From positions 1 to 64,000 of the forward strand of contig NZ_JACHGP010000005.1 in assembly GCF_014202335.1 (NCBI RefSeq): DNA of 64,000 nucleotides. The letters run 5' to 3'. Below the pieces are notes generated by a model, which was not told the DNA's origin, did not search any database, and worked only from the letters and a program-made list of their open reading frames with translations. The stretch comes from Mycobacterium sp. AZCC_0083. Its GTDB lineage: Bacteria; Actinomycetota; Actinomycetes; Mycobacteriales; Mycobacteriaceae. A program made the translations under genes and the position numbers. Shown piece by piece: positions 40,624 through 50,319 of this stretch; within the stretch, counting starts at the first letter, position 1, and every line of letters starts with the position of its first letter.

Positions 40624-41517
40624 TCACGCCGCGCGGCGCGCGATCTTCATCTCCAGTTCGGCTTCGTAGGCCCCTTCGTCGCGGCCTAGGGCGACGGTCG
40701 CGGCGGTCATCGCGGCGACCGCGACGGCCAACGCGATGGCCTCGTACCGGCCGGCCTCCAGGTCCTCGCCGAGTACCAGCGCGCCCAACAGGACGGCGAC
40801 CACCGGTTCGAGCACCAGCATCGTCGGCACCGACGTCTGCAGTGCACCGGCGTGAAAGGCCGACTGCTGCAACAGCGTTGCGATGACGCCGAGCACCACG
40901 AGGGCATACGGCGCCGGGGTGGCCAGCAGTGCCAGCACTCCCCGCTCCCCGGCGATGTGCATGTTGATCTTGGTCACCACGGCGACCACGCCGAACAACA
41001 CACCCACGGACACGGCCAGCAGCACGGCGCGCTGCCAGCCCCCGACCCGCACGGCCACCACGACGCAGCAGACGATGATCACGCCGCACACGCTCGCGAC
41101 GATGGCGGCGACGGGCAACGACGCCAAGCTGTCCTGTGGACCAGGACGGGCCAGCAGCACGAAGACTGCGAGCCCGATCGTGAGCAGCCCGGCCCACAGC
41201 CATTCCCCGCGCGTGACGCGTCGCCCCGCCAGCCGCGCGCTCAGAGGGAGGGCGAACAGCAGGGCCGACACCAGGATCGGCTGAACCAGGATCAGGGAGC
41301 CCTTGATGAGGGCGAGCGCCTGGAACACGTAGCCAAGCACCGCGGCCCCGGTGCCCGCCCACCACACCGGGCTGCGCAACAACGTGGTGACCATGACGGC
41401 GCTGACGCCATCCTCGGACGGCAGGCTCATGGTGGCGCGCTGACGGATGACGATGCCGACCGCCATGAAGACGGCGGCGCACAGCGCCAGGACGATGACG
41501 AGTCCATGGCCCACCAA
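40624..41517 (-). CDS. EamA/DMT-type multidrug or metabolite transporter
   Basis: The 297-residue membrane protein has about nine or ten helices in two repeated halves, as in drug/metabolite transporters. The first half has LALIKGSLILVQPILVSALL and the second PTMLVLEPVVAVLLGALVLG, which are the matching EamA repeat ends with the conserved Glu-Pro. The substrate is unknown. The TTG at 41517 gives the full first helix; a GTG one codon later is equally likely. It converges on the methyltransferase gene. Confidence 0.8.
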   Translation of the reverse strand: MVGHGLVIVLALCAAVFMAVGIVIRQRATMSLPSEDGVSAVMVTTLLRSPVWWAGTGAAVLGYVFQALALIKGSLILVQPILVSALLFALPLSARLAGRRVTRGEWLWAGLLTIGLAVFVLLARPGPQDSLASLPVAAIVASVCGVIIVCCVVVAVRVGGWQRAVLLAVSVGVLFGVVAVVTKINMHIAGERGVLALLATPAPYALVVLGVIATLLQQSAFHAGALQTSVPTMLVLEPVVAVLLGALVLGEDLEAGRYEAIALAVAVAAMTAATVALGRDEGAYEAELEMKIARRAA

Positions 41518-41591
41518 CGTCCTCGATATCCCTTCAACTGCTATGCGGCAGGGCCGTGGTGGAACCTGCTACCTACAACGTAGAGGTGTCG

Positions 41592-41879
41592 TCAGCTGGC
41601 TTCGACTCGAGCGTCCTGCTCGGCTGCGGGCTTGACCTTGGGCGTGGGCTCGAGTTTGTCGGTCACCTTGGCCACCGCGACGTCGACCTTGGTAACCGCG
41701 GCGTCGCACAGGTCGCGGACCTTGTCGCCCGCAGTGTCGACGTCATCCGCCGCGCTGAGCAGGTGGGCCCGGACGTTCAGCCGCAGCCGCTCCACCCTGG
41801 CGCGGATTCGGCCACGCAACCGGTCGTCGACCTCGACGGTGACGTAGGGCAATACCTTGATCCGCATATCGGCTCCCAT
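41592..41879 (-). CDS. small conserved protein of unknown function
   Basis: This 95-residue protein starts MGADMRIKVLPYVTVEVDDR and is rich in charged residues. The middle part (RVERLRLNVRAHLLSAADDV) should be helical, and the C-terminus is Lys/Pro/Glu-rich. No domain is recognised. It lies 74 nt upstream of the transporter gene on the same strand. The codon pattern and strong base composition bias support it being real. Confidence 0.55.
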   Translation of the reverse strand: MGADMRIKVLPYVTVEVDDRLRGRIRARVERLRLNVRAHLLSAADDVDTAGDKVRDLCDAAVTKVDVAVAKVTDKLEPTPKVKPAAEQDARVEAS

Positions 41880-41957
41880 GGGTGACGAATGCCATCAGAG
41901 TAGTCGGATCAGGCGAGTACCGCCGCCAGGTCGCTCCGCTCCCGGCGGTCACTGGGA

Positions 41958-42560
41958 TCAGCCGACTTCGTAGGCCTCGCGCGAGATGCGGAAGTAGTGC
42001 CCGGTGGTGCTGTCGGCGCACGCCATTGCGGAGGGCTCGCTAGCGCAGGTGATCGCGCCGACGGTCTGGGTCTGGCCGTAGCCAAGGGTGTGGTCCAACG
42101 CGGGAAGTTCCTGGGCGTAGCAGTCGAAGACGGCTTCCCCGCCCTGCTCCAGCTTGAATCGGGAGCCCCAACTCAGATGGCAGTTCGGCGATCGAGGCGG
42201 CGCCGTCCAGCTGTAGTCGGCGATATCGCACCGGACGCTGTTCTGCCCGTCGTAGGCGAACATCGCGCAGCGGATGTTTCCCGACGGGGACTGGAACGGT
42301 CCCGTCGACGCATTGCCCGCCACCACGGCCGTCGTTGGCGCCGGCGCATACGGCGTGACGGTGACCGTCGGTGCGGCAACTGGCGTCGCGGCCGGAGCCG
42401 GTGACGGTGCCTGCGTCGACGTGATCGGCGCCCATGTCGCGGGCGCCACCGGGGTGGCCTGGACGGCGGTCGAAACGGTCCGCGAGCAACCGGCCGCCAG
42501 CACCGCGCCCAGCGCGACGATCAACACCACGTTGCGCATCGCACCAGATCTTGGATTCAT
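41958..42560 (-). CDS. exported lipoprotein
   Basis: The 200-residue precursor has a signal peptide with lipobox VLAAGC, then a Thr/Ala/Pro-rich linker to about residue 80, and a compact C-terminal domain with four conserved-looking Cys (SGNIRCAMF, VRCDIADYSW, PNCHLSWG, FDCYAQE and GAITCASEP). Such domains are common in mycobacterial surface lipoproteins of unknown function. ATG 42560 has AAGGG just upstream. It is divergent from the nitroreductase gene, with 98 nt between the starts. Confidence 0.75.
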   Translation of the reverse strand: MNPRSGAMRNVVLIVALGAVLAAGCSRTVSTAVQATPVAPATWAPITSTQAPSPAPAATPVAAPTVTVTPYAPAPTTAVVAGNASTGPFQSPSGNIRCAMFAYDGQNSVRCDIADYSWTAPPRSPNCHLSWGSRFKLEQGGEAVFDCYAQELPALDHTLGYGQTQTVGAITCASEPSAMACADSTTGHYFRISREAYEVG

Positions 42561-42658
42561 GTCCCTTGGCCTTCCTCATCGTCGAACATGTTGGGGTACT
42601 TGACGCAAGGGTGCGGGGAAGGCCTTGGAGGAATCTTGGCGACCAGCGAACGGACACG

Positions 42659-43342
42659 ATGACCCACGACCTCGAAGACACCATCTTGGCGCGTCGCTCG
42701 TCGCGCATGTTCCTGCGTGACAAGCAGGTACCCAAACAGCTCGTCACGGAGGCACTCGAGCTGGCCATCCATGCGCCGTCGAACTCGAATGTCCAACCGT
42801 GGCATGTGGTGTTCGCGTCTGGTCGGGCTCGCGACCGGCTGGTCGAGGCACTGCTCGTGGACGCCCGGTCGAGCGCCCCCAAGGTGCCGCCGCTCCCCGA
42901 CGCGTTCGCGCATGCCCGCAGTGACCTTGGCGCGGCCGTGTACGGATCGATGGGGATCGCGCGGCACGATTCCGAAGCCAGACGCATTGCGGTGCTTCGC
43001 AATTGGGAGTTCTTCCGGGCACCGCTGGCAGGCGTCGTGTGCATGCACCGCGACCTGGACTACGTGGACGCCATCGGCGTCGGGCTGTTCCTGCAGACAC
43101 TGCTGCTCGGGCTGACCGCGCGGGGCCTCGGCACTTGCGTGCAGGTGTCGATCGCCGGCTACCCCGAGACGATCCGCGAACAGCTGGGCATCGGCGAGGA
43201 GATGCGCATTCTGTGCGGCCTTGCCGTCGGCTACCCCGACCCCGACTTTCCTGGCAATTCGCTCCGTGTCGCGGAATCCCCTGGAGGACAACGTCGTGTT
43301 CGTCGAGAGCTGAACGGGCAGAGGGACGCCGGACACGGCTGA
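42659..43342 (+). CDS. nitroreductase family protein with frameshifted C-terminus
   Basis: This FMN-dependent nitroreductase-fold enzyme reduces nitroaromatics or quinones with NAD(P)H. FMN-site marks are RRSSRMFL near residue 12, APSNSNVQPWHVVF and RGLGTCVQVSIAGYPE. The open frame ends at 43342, but after GNSLR the neighbouring frame reads NPLEDNVVFVES-stop (ending at 43313), the usual end of this family, so one base seems lost near 43265. The last 25 residues of the open frame are therefore unlikely to be native. Confidence 0.75.
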   Translation: MTHDLEDTILARRSSRMFLRDKQVPKQLVTEALELAIHAPSNSNVQPWHVVFASGRARDRLVEALLVDARSSAPKVPPLPDAFAHARSDLGAAVYGSMGIARHDSEARRIAVLRNWEFFRAPLAGVVCMHRDLDYVDAIGVGLFLQTLLLGLTARGLGTCVQVSIAGYPETIREQLGIGEEMRILCGLAVGYPDPDFPGNSLRVAESPGGQRRVRRELNGQRDAGHG

Positions 43343-43365
43343 CGTCGGCGCGTAGCGTCGGTTCC

Positions 43366-44019
43366 ATGACCACGCTTTCAGATACCAAGGTCGCCTCGGC
43401 ACTGGACCGGATGTACGCCGCGTCCCAGGCGCAGATGTCGACGCTTCGCGACCGATTTGGCAACGTCGACATGGCTACGGCCACCGCGCAGGAACGCGCC
43501 GACGCACTCAGCGACGTCTACATGCCCGTCACGCCAGAAGCAGGCCGGCTGCTGTACTCCCTGGTTCGGGCCACGCGGCCCGAGACGGTCGTCGAGTTCG
43601 GAATGTCGCTGGGGCTGTCCGGCATCCACCTCGCCTCCGCCGTGCGCGACAACGGCAGTGGCCGCGTCGTCACGACCGAATTGAGCGCGGAGAAGATCAA
43701 GACGGCCACGCAGAACTTCACCGACGCCGGCCTTGCCGACGTCATCACCATTCTCGAAGGCGACGCGCTGAACACACTGGCCGCGCTCGAGGGCCCGGTG
43801 GGCTTCGTACTGCTCGACGGGTGGAAGGAGTTCTACCTGCCGGTGATCAAGTTGCTCGAACCGCTACTGCTGCCGGGCAGCCTGATCGTCGCAGATAACA
43901 CCAACATGCCCGACACCCAGCCCTACCTCGACTACGTGCGGGAGCCGTCCAACGGGTACGTCAGCGTCAACTTCCTCGCAAGGGACACCGACAGCATGGA
44001 GATCAGCTGCCGGGTTTAG
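43366..44019 (+). CDS. O-methyltransferase
   Basis: A class I SAM-dependent methyltransferase of the catechol-O-methyltransferase type (family 3) with 217 residues. The SAM loop is VVEFGMSLGLSGIHLA, followed by the acidic residue in VTTELSAEKI and the metal/catalytic region VLLDGWKEFYLPVIKLLEP and ADNTNM. It is cytosolic and probably Mg2+-dependent; acceptor unknown. It starts 23 nt after the nitroreductase frame and its 3' end overlaps the SRPBCC gene on the other strand by 17 nt. Confidence 0.85.
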   Translation: MTTLSDTKVASALDRMYAASQAQMSTLRDRFGNVDMATATAQERADALSDVYMPVTPEAGRLLYSLVRATRPETVVEFGMSLGLSGIHLASAVRDNGSGRVVTTELSAEKIKTATQNFTDAGLADVITILEGDALNTLAALEGPVGFVLLDGWKEFYLPVIKLLEPLLLPGSLIVADNTNMPDTQPYLDYVREPSNGYVSVNFLARDTDSMEISCRV

Positions 44020-44470
44020 AGCTGGGAGCCGCCGTCTCGCGGGCACCGAGCGCGGCCAGGTTGCGAACGGACCGCTCGACGTCGGAGCGCAGGATCCTCG
44101 CGACGATGGATCCCACCGGCCCGTTGAGCAGTGGCCCGGAGAGATCGGCCAGCAGGTGGAACGTCGACCCTGGCCGGTCGTCCGTGATCGTCATTCCCAG
44201 TGCGATCCGGACGCCACCCCGGGCGGTGCCGCGCATCTCGATCCCCGTCGGCGGGTCGTAGCGCTGCACTTCCCAGTGGATGACGTTGCGGAATCCCTTG
44301 ACCTTGATGCACGACGAGACCTTGGTGCCCTTCTCGATGACATCGGGCACCGGGCTCTTCCAGCCGCCGAAGATGGTCAGCCATTCGTCGAACCGGTGCA
44401 GGTTCGACGCCAGCTTCCACGCCTGTTCTGGGGTGAGGTCGGAAGACACGGAGACGTCGACGCTTGCCAT
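44003..44470 (-). CDS. SRPBCC (polyketide cyclase/START-like) family protein
   Basis: The 155-residue protein has the helix-grip fold: it begins VDVSVSSDLTPEQAWKLASN and has a central WEVQRYDPPTGIEMRGTAR strand pair and a long C-terminal helix. Such proteins bind hydrophobic ligands in a deep cavity; in mycobacteria most are uncharacterised. ATG 44470 with AAGGA upstream is preferred over the TTG two codons earlier. It is convergent with the O-methyltransferase. Confidence 0.75.
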   Translation of the reverse strand: MASVDVSVSSDLTPEQAWKLASNLHRFDEWLTIFGGWKSPVPDVIEKGTKVSSCIKVKGFRNVIHWEVQRYDPPTGIEMRGTARGGVRIALGMTITDDRPGSTFHLLADLSGPLLNGPVGSIVARILRSDVERSVRNLAALGARETAAPSSKPGS

Positions 44471-44517
44471 GACCAATCCTTACCCGCTGTCGGCGTCGCG
44501 CAACCCCGACGGCCGGA

Positions 44518-45525
<1,008 letters not shown>

Positions 45526-45770
45526 TCAACCCCTTCTCACATGTCGTGTGAATCGAAGCTAACAGCGGGCCGGATCGGCGCGAACCGCCCACGCCGCCCG
45601 TAATCGCCTTGTTATCAAGGTGTTCGGCGAGCCGTCCACCACCTCCCACTCGTGAACACGCCCGTCGTGGGCTGTGAGCCACACCCCAATGACCTGTGAA
45701 TCACCTTGAGCGGCCAGCCAGGCGCCGATCGCCACGGCAAACTCGGACCACACAGACAAGGAGTCAGTCA

Positions 45771-46148
45771 ATGTCATTCTCCGAACGCACCACGCGACTG
45801 CTCGCAAGCGGCACGATCATCGCCGGCGGGCTGCTGAGCGCGGCCCTGTTCGGCGGCATCCCGTCAGCACTGGCCGACCAGGATCCGGCGGCCGACCCGC
45901 CCAACTGCACCGCTGCCGATCTGGAGGGCGTTAGGGCCGGAGTCTCGGCAGCGACGTCTGCCTACCTGTTCACCCACCCGGACGTGAACAACTACGTCTC
46001 GAGTCTCGGTGGCCTCTCGCGCGCCCAGGTGGCCGTGAAGATGAAGGCCTACATGGCGGCGAACCCGCAGGTGAAGACCGACATGATCGGCATTCGGCAG
46101 CCGCTGACCGACTTGAAGGACCGCTGCGCCGCGCCGCCGAGCCCCTAA
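45771..46148 (+). CDS. hemophore-type heme-binding protein
   Basis: The 125-residue precursor has a signal peptide (ASGTIIAGGLLSAALFG, cut after SALA) and an all-helical mature domain with two Cys (PPNCTAADL and LKDRCAAPP) that would make the disulfide typical of mycobacterial hemophores such as Rv0203. The motif HPDVNNYVSSLGGLSRAQV matches that family. It should bind heme outside the cell or at its surface for iron uptake. AAGGAG lies 8 nt upstream of the ATG. It stands alone, convergent with the rhomboid gene. Confidence 0.85.
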   Translation: MSFSERTTRLLASGTIIAGGLLSAALFGGIPSALADQDPAADPPNCTAADLEGVRAGVSAATSAYLFTHPDVNNYVSSLGGLSRAQVAVKMKAYMAANPQVKTDMIGIRQPLTDLKDRCAAPPSP

Positions 46149-46151
46149 CGG

Positions 46152-46997
46152 TTACCCGACGCCTGTGAGGATGGCGCCAGTGCGCCACCAGATGAGGGCG
46201 GCGAACAGCGCGAGCATCGCGACCGAGCACCCCACCTGAATCAACGTCCGATTCGCTCTCGGTGCGTACGCGAAGACCGCCGCCACCGCGGCGCCCGTCA
46301 CCAGCCCGCCGATGTGTCCCTGCCAACTGATGCCGGGTGCGACGAACGTGATGACGAGGTTGATCACGATGAGTCCGACGATGCCCCGGATGTCGAACTG
46401 CAGCTTGCGCGCGAGCACGAACGACGCCCCGAATAGCCCGAAGATCGCACCCGAGGCACCAAGGGTGGGCGTTCCAACGGGCGTCAAGAGGTAGACGAGC
46501 ACGGAGCCACCCATGAGGCTCAGGACGTAGAGGGCGAGAAAGCGCGTGTGACCCATGGCGCGCTCGAGAGCGGGCCCGGTGAAGTACAGCGCGATCATGT
46601 TGAACGCGATGTGGGTGATGCCCGTATGCAGGAAGCCCGACGTCAGCAGCCGGTAGTACTGGTCGTAGTGGGCGACTCCGTTCGGCCAGAGGAAGAACTG
46701 CCTCTCGAACTCGGGCGCCACCGTCTGCACGACGAACATCGCCACGTTGATGGCGATGAGAACGTACGTCACCAGCGGGACGTTCGTTTGCCGCCCGCCG
46801 AACGCGGTCGTCGGCTGTCGAACGCTGCGAGCGCCTTCGTTCACGCACTCGACGCACTGGTGGCCGACCGCGGCAGACCGCATGCAGTCGGGACAGATGT
46901 AACGCTGGCAACGGTTGCAGCTGACATATGTCTCGCGTCCGGGATGGCGATAGCAACTCGGCGCCGTACCTGCGGCCGGGTTGTACGGGGTGCTCAC
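46152..46997 (-). CDS. rhomboid family intramembrane serine protease
   Basis: The 281-residue protein carries an N-terminal B-box-like zinc finger (C15, H18, C27, C30, C35, C38, H46, C48) and six to seven helices with the rhomboid catalytic dyad: S182 in LGASGAIFG and H228 in QGHIGG, plus the oxyanion Asn in FNMIALYF. It should cut transmembrane substrates within the bilayer. The zinc finger plus rhomboid layout is typical of one of the two mycobacterial rhomboids (Rv0110-like). GTG start at 46997. Confidence 0.9.
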   Translation of the reverse strand: MSTPYNPAAGTAPSCYRHPGRETYVSCNRCQRYICPDCMRSAAVGHQCVECVNEGARSVRQPTTAFGGRQTNVPLVTYVLIAINVAMFVVQTVAPEFERQFFLWPNGVAHYDQYYRLLTSGFLHTGITHIAFNMIALYFTGPALERAMGHTRFLALYVLSLMGGSVLVYLLTPVGTPTLGASGAIFGLFGASFVLARKLQFDIRGIVGLIVINLVITFVAPGISWQGHIGGLVTGAAVAAVFAYAPRANRTLIQVGCSVAMLALFAALIWWRTGAILTGVG

Positions 46998-47051
46998 ACC
47001 TCTACTCTGGCAGACCGGGCGGGGCGCACGCCGACCGCGACGCGTGGCCGA

Positions 47052-47876
47052 TCAAAACCGCCACAACGCTTCCTGACTGGTGCTCGCCACCAACGTGCCT
47101 GCACCGTCGTAGAGCGAGCCGACCACGAGACCGCGGGCATCTCCGACGTTCAGTGGCCGCACTTCGTAGCGGTGCCACTGGTCGGGGCTGAAGGGCCGGT
47201 GAAACCACACCGCATGGTCGAGGCTTGCCGCGTATGAGCCCTCGGCGTTCATCGACGTGCCGGGCGGCCGCGCGACCGGCACCGGGCCGAAGTCGGACAT
47301 GAACGTGAGCGTGCAGGCCCGGATCAGCGCACCGTCCTCGATGGGATCCTTGGTCCTGATCCAGAACGGCGGCACCGCGAAGATGGAATCGTCACCGGCA
47401 GCGGTGCGGATCTCGAAGCGATCGGCGAACCCAAGGCCCGTGGTCTTGGGCACGGAGTCGTCGAACTCGAGTGCAGGCACCACGGATGGCTGCCAGTCGG
47501 CGCCGGGTTCCAGGCGGTGAAAGGACGCGATCATCTCGAGGATGGTCTTGCCGTGCTGGACGGCGGTCACCCGTCGCGTGTCGAAGGAGCGGCCATCGCG
47601 GGTGCGCTCGACCTGCAGTTCGACGTCGACGTTGTAGTCGCCGCCGCGCACGAAGTACAGGTGCAGTGACTGCGGCAGCTTCTCCGGGTCGACCGTAGCG
47701 CCCGCGGCCGCCAGCGCCTGCGCGGCGATCATCCCCCCGAACAACCTGCTGCCAGGGCCGCTTGCCGCGTTGCGCACGACGAACACGTCACCGTCACGAC
47801 GGAAGTCCAGCATGCGGGCGATCCAGCTTCGTTCGTCCACATCGGGTTGCGAACCCTCGGACTTGACACCTGTCAT
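47052..47876 (-). CDS. tesB: acyl-CoA thioesterase II
   Basis: TesB hydrolyses medium- and long-chain acyl-CoAs. The 274-residue protein has the double hot-dog layout: the first half contains GSRLFGGMIAAQALAAAGAT and the second SLDHAVWFHRPF, the latter with the Asp/His of the catalytic site. The tail ends in STSQEALWRF, typical of the family. The ATG at 47876 is followed closely upstream by the divergent small secreted-protein gene. Confidence 0.9.
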   Translation of the reverse strand: MTGVKSEGSQPDVDERSWIARMLDFRRDGDVFVVRNAASGPGSRLFGGMIAAQALAAAGATVDPEKLPQSLHLYFVRGGDYNVDVELQVERTRDGRSFDTRRVTAVQHGKTILEMIASFHRLEPGADWQPSVVPALEFDDSVPKTTGLGFADRFEIRTAAGDDSIFAVPPFWIRTKDPIEDGALIRACTLTFMSDFGPVPVARPPGTSMNAEGSYAASLDHAVWFHRPFSPDQWHRYEVRPLNVGDARGLVVGSLYDGAGTLVASTSQEALWRF

Positions 47877-48057
47877 CGGAGGGTCACTTTAGCGGAGGCA
47901 TCAGGCTCCGCGTCTTCGAGGGCGGCGTTGACCTGCGCGGATGCCGTATCGAGGAACTTCTGGAAACGTCCACGGAAAAAGTGAGGGATTCCGTTCGGCA
48001 GGTCGCTCCTACCTGTGAACGCGGCACACGGGCCGCGACAAACCACAGGGAGAAATC

Positions 48058-48393
48058 GTGAACGCCAGCCACACCACCTTCCGGACCACCCTCCACCGCC
48101 TCGTCGCCACCGCGGTCGGCGCCAGCGCCATCGCCGTCGGCGCACTCGCCATGAGTGCACCGGCCAGTGCGGCCGCCAGCATCCAGCCGACGTGCGAACA
48201 GCACCCGGAGCTGTATGCCACCGGCGCAGTGCTCGGTGTGTACAGCACGCAGAAGCGGGGATTCGACCGTGACCAGATCTGCAAGGTCTACGACGCCAGT
48301 CACAAGCTCCTCGGCACCTACACCGCCACCGACTACGGCTACTACCGGCTGGTCCTGCCCAACAGGCCGGCCCCAGTGCTCAGCGAGCGGTGA
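48058..48393 (+). CDS. small secreted protein
   Basis: The 111-residue precursor starts at GTG 48058 with GGGAGA upstream and has a signal peptide (VGASAIAVGALAMSAPASAA). The mature part is about 70 residues with two Cys (QPTCEQHPEL and DQICKVYD) that could form one disulfide, and Tyr-rich strands (TYTATDYGYYRLVLP). No family is recognised. The membrane-anchored sigma factor gene follows 99 nt downstream and could share its regulation, but nothing in the sequence proves it. Confidence 0.65.
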   Translation: MNASHTTFRTTLHRLVATAVGASAIAVGALAMSAPASAAASIQPTCEQHPELYATGAVLGVYSTQKRGFDRDQICKVYDASHKLLGTYTATDYGYYRLVLPNRPAPVLSER

Positions 48394-48492
48394 TTCACCG
48401 CCCGATGACTTGTCCAATTCACTACACGGCGTGGAGGCGAGGACGATGATGGCATTTCTAGCAAACGTCAGAATTGTTCCGGGGGTGGATCG

Positions 48493-50004
48493 ATGACTTC
48501 TTTCGCGACGTCGTCGCCGAGCGGCCTGGACGACGCGACACTCGCACGCGCCGCCGCGGCGGGGGACCGATCGGCGTTCGCCGAGATCTACGACCGCTAC
48601 GCCGACCGGCTGCACGACTTCTGCGTCGGCATGCTCCGCGACCGCGAAGCCGCCGCGGACTGCGTGCAGGACGTATTCGTCACCGCGGCAACCAAATTGG
48701 TCCAACTTCGCGAACCCGACAGGCTGCGGTCCTGGTTGTACGCCATCGCCAGGTCCGAGGCACTGGCCCGGATCCGCGCCCGCAAGCGCGAACAGCTCAG
48801 TGAGGAACTCCCCGAAATGCCCAGCGGCGAAGCGGATATGGCCACATTGGCGGCCCGAACCGAACTGGCCGACCTGATCGCCGACGCCAGCGGCGGATTG
48901 AGCGACCGCGACCGCGTGGTGCTCGAGTTGTCCTACCGACAGGGTCTCGACGGCCCCGAACTGGCGGAGGCGCTCGGCGTCACGCCCAAGAACGCCAACA
49001 CCCTGGTGGAACGTCTGCGCGATACCGTCGCGCGCTCGCTCGGCGCGCTACTGCTGTGCCGGCGCGCCAAGGCCGACCCTGGCCGCTGCCCCGAGCTGGC
49101 CGCCATCGTGGATCAATGGGACGGCCACCTCACTCCGCTGATCCGTAAACGGGTGGCCAGGCACATCGACGACTGCGAGGTCTGCGAGGACGACCGCGCC
49201 AGGATGGTCAGCCCGGCCGCACTGCTCGGCGCAGCCCCGGTGGCCATCCCCGCGCCGGCCTGGCTGCGTCAGCGGACTCTCGATCGGGCGGTGGTGCCCG
49301 AGCACGGGGCCAAGGCAACTGGACCCGAGGACGACGAGTCCTGGTGGCCGCCGCGTGATTTCGACGGCGACGTGCCCGCCAACCACGCGTCCGCGGCACC
49401 GGGAAAGACCACATCGACGTCCAAGTCCATGCGTCGCAGGGGACGTGTTGGCCTCGGCGCGGCCCTGCTCCTCCTCAGCGTTGGCGGCGCGGCCTTCCTC
49501 GGCGCACCGGCGGCGTTCCGCGTGGTTCCCGCCGACTCGAATGAACCCATCACGCCGACGACCACGCTCGTCACCAGCACGCCGTCGATCGCCCAACGCC
49601 CTGCGCCGAGCGACACTCCGGCAATGCTGCCGCCCGCCATCCCCACATCCGAGGTGACGACCACCACCGCCATCGTGATCGCGCCGACCGAGCCACCGGT
49701 GACGACGACTGACCCCGGACCCACGAACAAGCGCACGACGGAACCAGAGCCATCGACCAACGTGCCGATCACCACCAGGCCCAAGCCGACCACCAAGCGC
49801 ACCGAGCCGAGCCAGGAGGAGCCGCTGCCCAACATCGAGCCACCGCCCGAAGCGCCGCCCGAGCCGTCGACTCCCGAGACCCCGCCATCCAAGACGAAGC
49901 CTCCCGTCACCATTTCCAAGGCCCCACCCGCGCAGCAGCAGGGTCCGGACTGCCCGCCGTCGAATCCGCAGTGCGACGGCGGCGGTGGGCCAGTCTTCAA
50001 CTGA
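48493..50004 (+). CDS. ECF-like sigma factor fused to zinc anti-sigma motif, membrane anchor and Pro/Thr-rich outer tail
   Basis: The 503-residue protein combines parts that are usually separate. Residues 15-85 form sigma region 2 (FAEIYDRYADRLHDF) and 130-185 region 4 (ELAEALGVTPKNANTLVERL). Residues 199-231 carry a zinc anti-sigma-like motif, C199 with H224-x3-C228-x2-C231. One helix lies at about 319-338, and a long extracytoplasmic tail rich in Thr, Pro and Glu follows to the C-terminus. It should be a membrane-tethered sigma factor that needs release or a conformational change to reach promoters. No separate anti-sigma gene is nearby. Confidence 0.85.
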   Translation: MTSFATSSPSGLDDATLARAAAAGDRSAFAEIYDRYADRLHDFCVGMLRDREAAADCVQDVFVTAATKLVQLREPDRLRSWLYAIARSEALARIRARKREQLSEELPEMPSGEADMATLAARTELADLIADASGGLSDRDRVVLELSYRQGLDGPELAEALGVTPKNANTLVERLRDTVARSLGALLLCRRAKADPGRCPELAAIVDQWDGHLTPLIRKRVARHIDDCEVCEDDRARMVSPAALLGAAPVAIPAPAWLRQRTLDRAVVPEHGAKATGPEDDESWWPPRDFDGDVPANHASAAPGKTTSTSKSMRRRGRVGLGAALLLLSVGGAAFLGAPAAFRVVPADSNEPITPTTTLVTSTPSIAQRPAPSDTPAMLPPAIPTSEVTTTTAIVIAPTEPPVTTTDPGPTNKRTTEPEPSTNVPITTRPKPTTKRTEPSQEEPLPNIEPPPEAPPEPSTPETPPSKTKPPVTISKAPPAQQQGPDCPPSNPQCDGGGGPVFN

Positions 50005-50319
50005 CCCCCTCCTCCGCGAGCGTGCGCGTCTGCTGGCGACACGCCGCGGAATTTCCAACAAACGTGCACGCTCGCGCCCGGGTGTTCAGCTGACCGACCG
50101 TCGGCGGTTCTCAACGCGGCAGAGCGGGTCGCCGCTGAGCTGAGGTGTGCGCGGACCTGTTCATCGCGGGCGTGATCGAGCATCTCGACGAGCACGGGCA
50201 GGGAACGCCCTGTTGCCGAAGCCGCCAAGATCAGCTCCACCACGCGGTCGACGCCGTCGTATCCGGTGGTCGCTCGGCAACACGTTCGGCCATCGACTGC
50301 GCCACCCGGGCGAGGACGC
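50005..50319. other. gene-free spacer after the sigma factor gene
   Basis: It contains the long inverted repeat at 50015-50076 and then about 240 nt in which only unsupported short frames are open. A minus-strand frame here reads RVVELILAASATGRSLPVLV and further helical sequence, but no start or family is convincing. Confidence 0.4.
50015..50076. repeat. long imperfect inverted repeat (mycobacterial-type palindromic unit/terminator)
   Basis: CGCGAGCGTGC (50015-50025) pairs exactly with GCACGCTCGCG (50066-50076), and the inner parts (CGTCTGCTGG and CCAACAAACG) pair with a few mismatches. Units of this sequence type are frequent in intergenic DNA of mycobacteria. It sits 11 nt after the sigma gene stop and may end its transcript. 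Confidence 0.65.
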
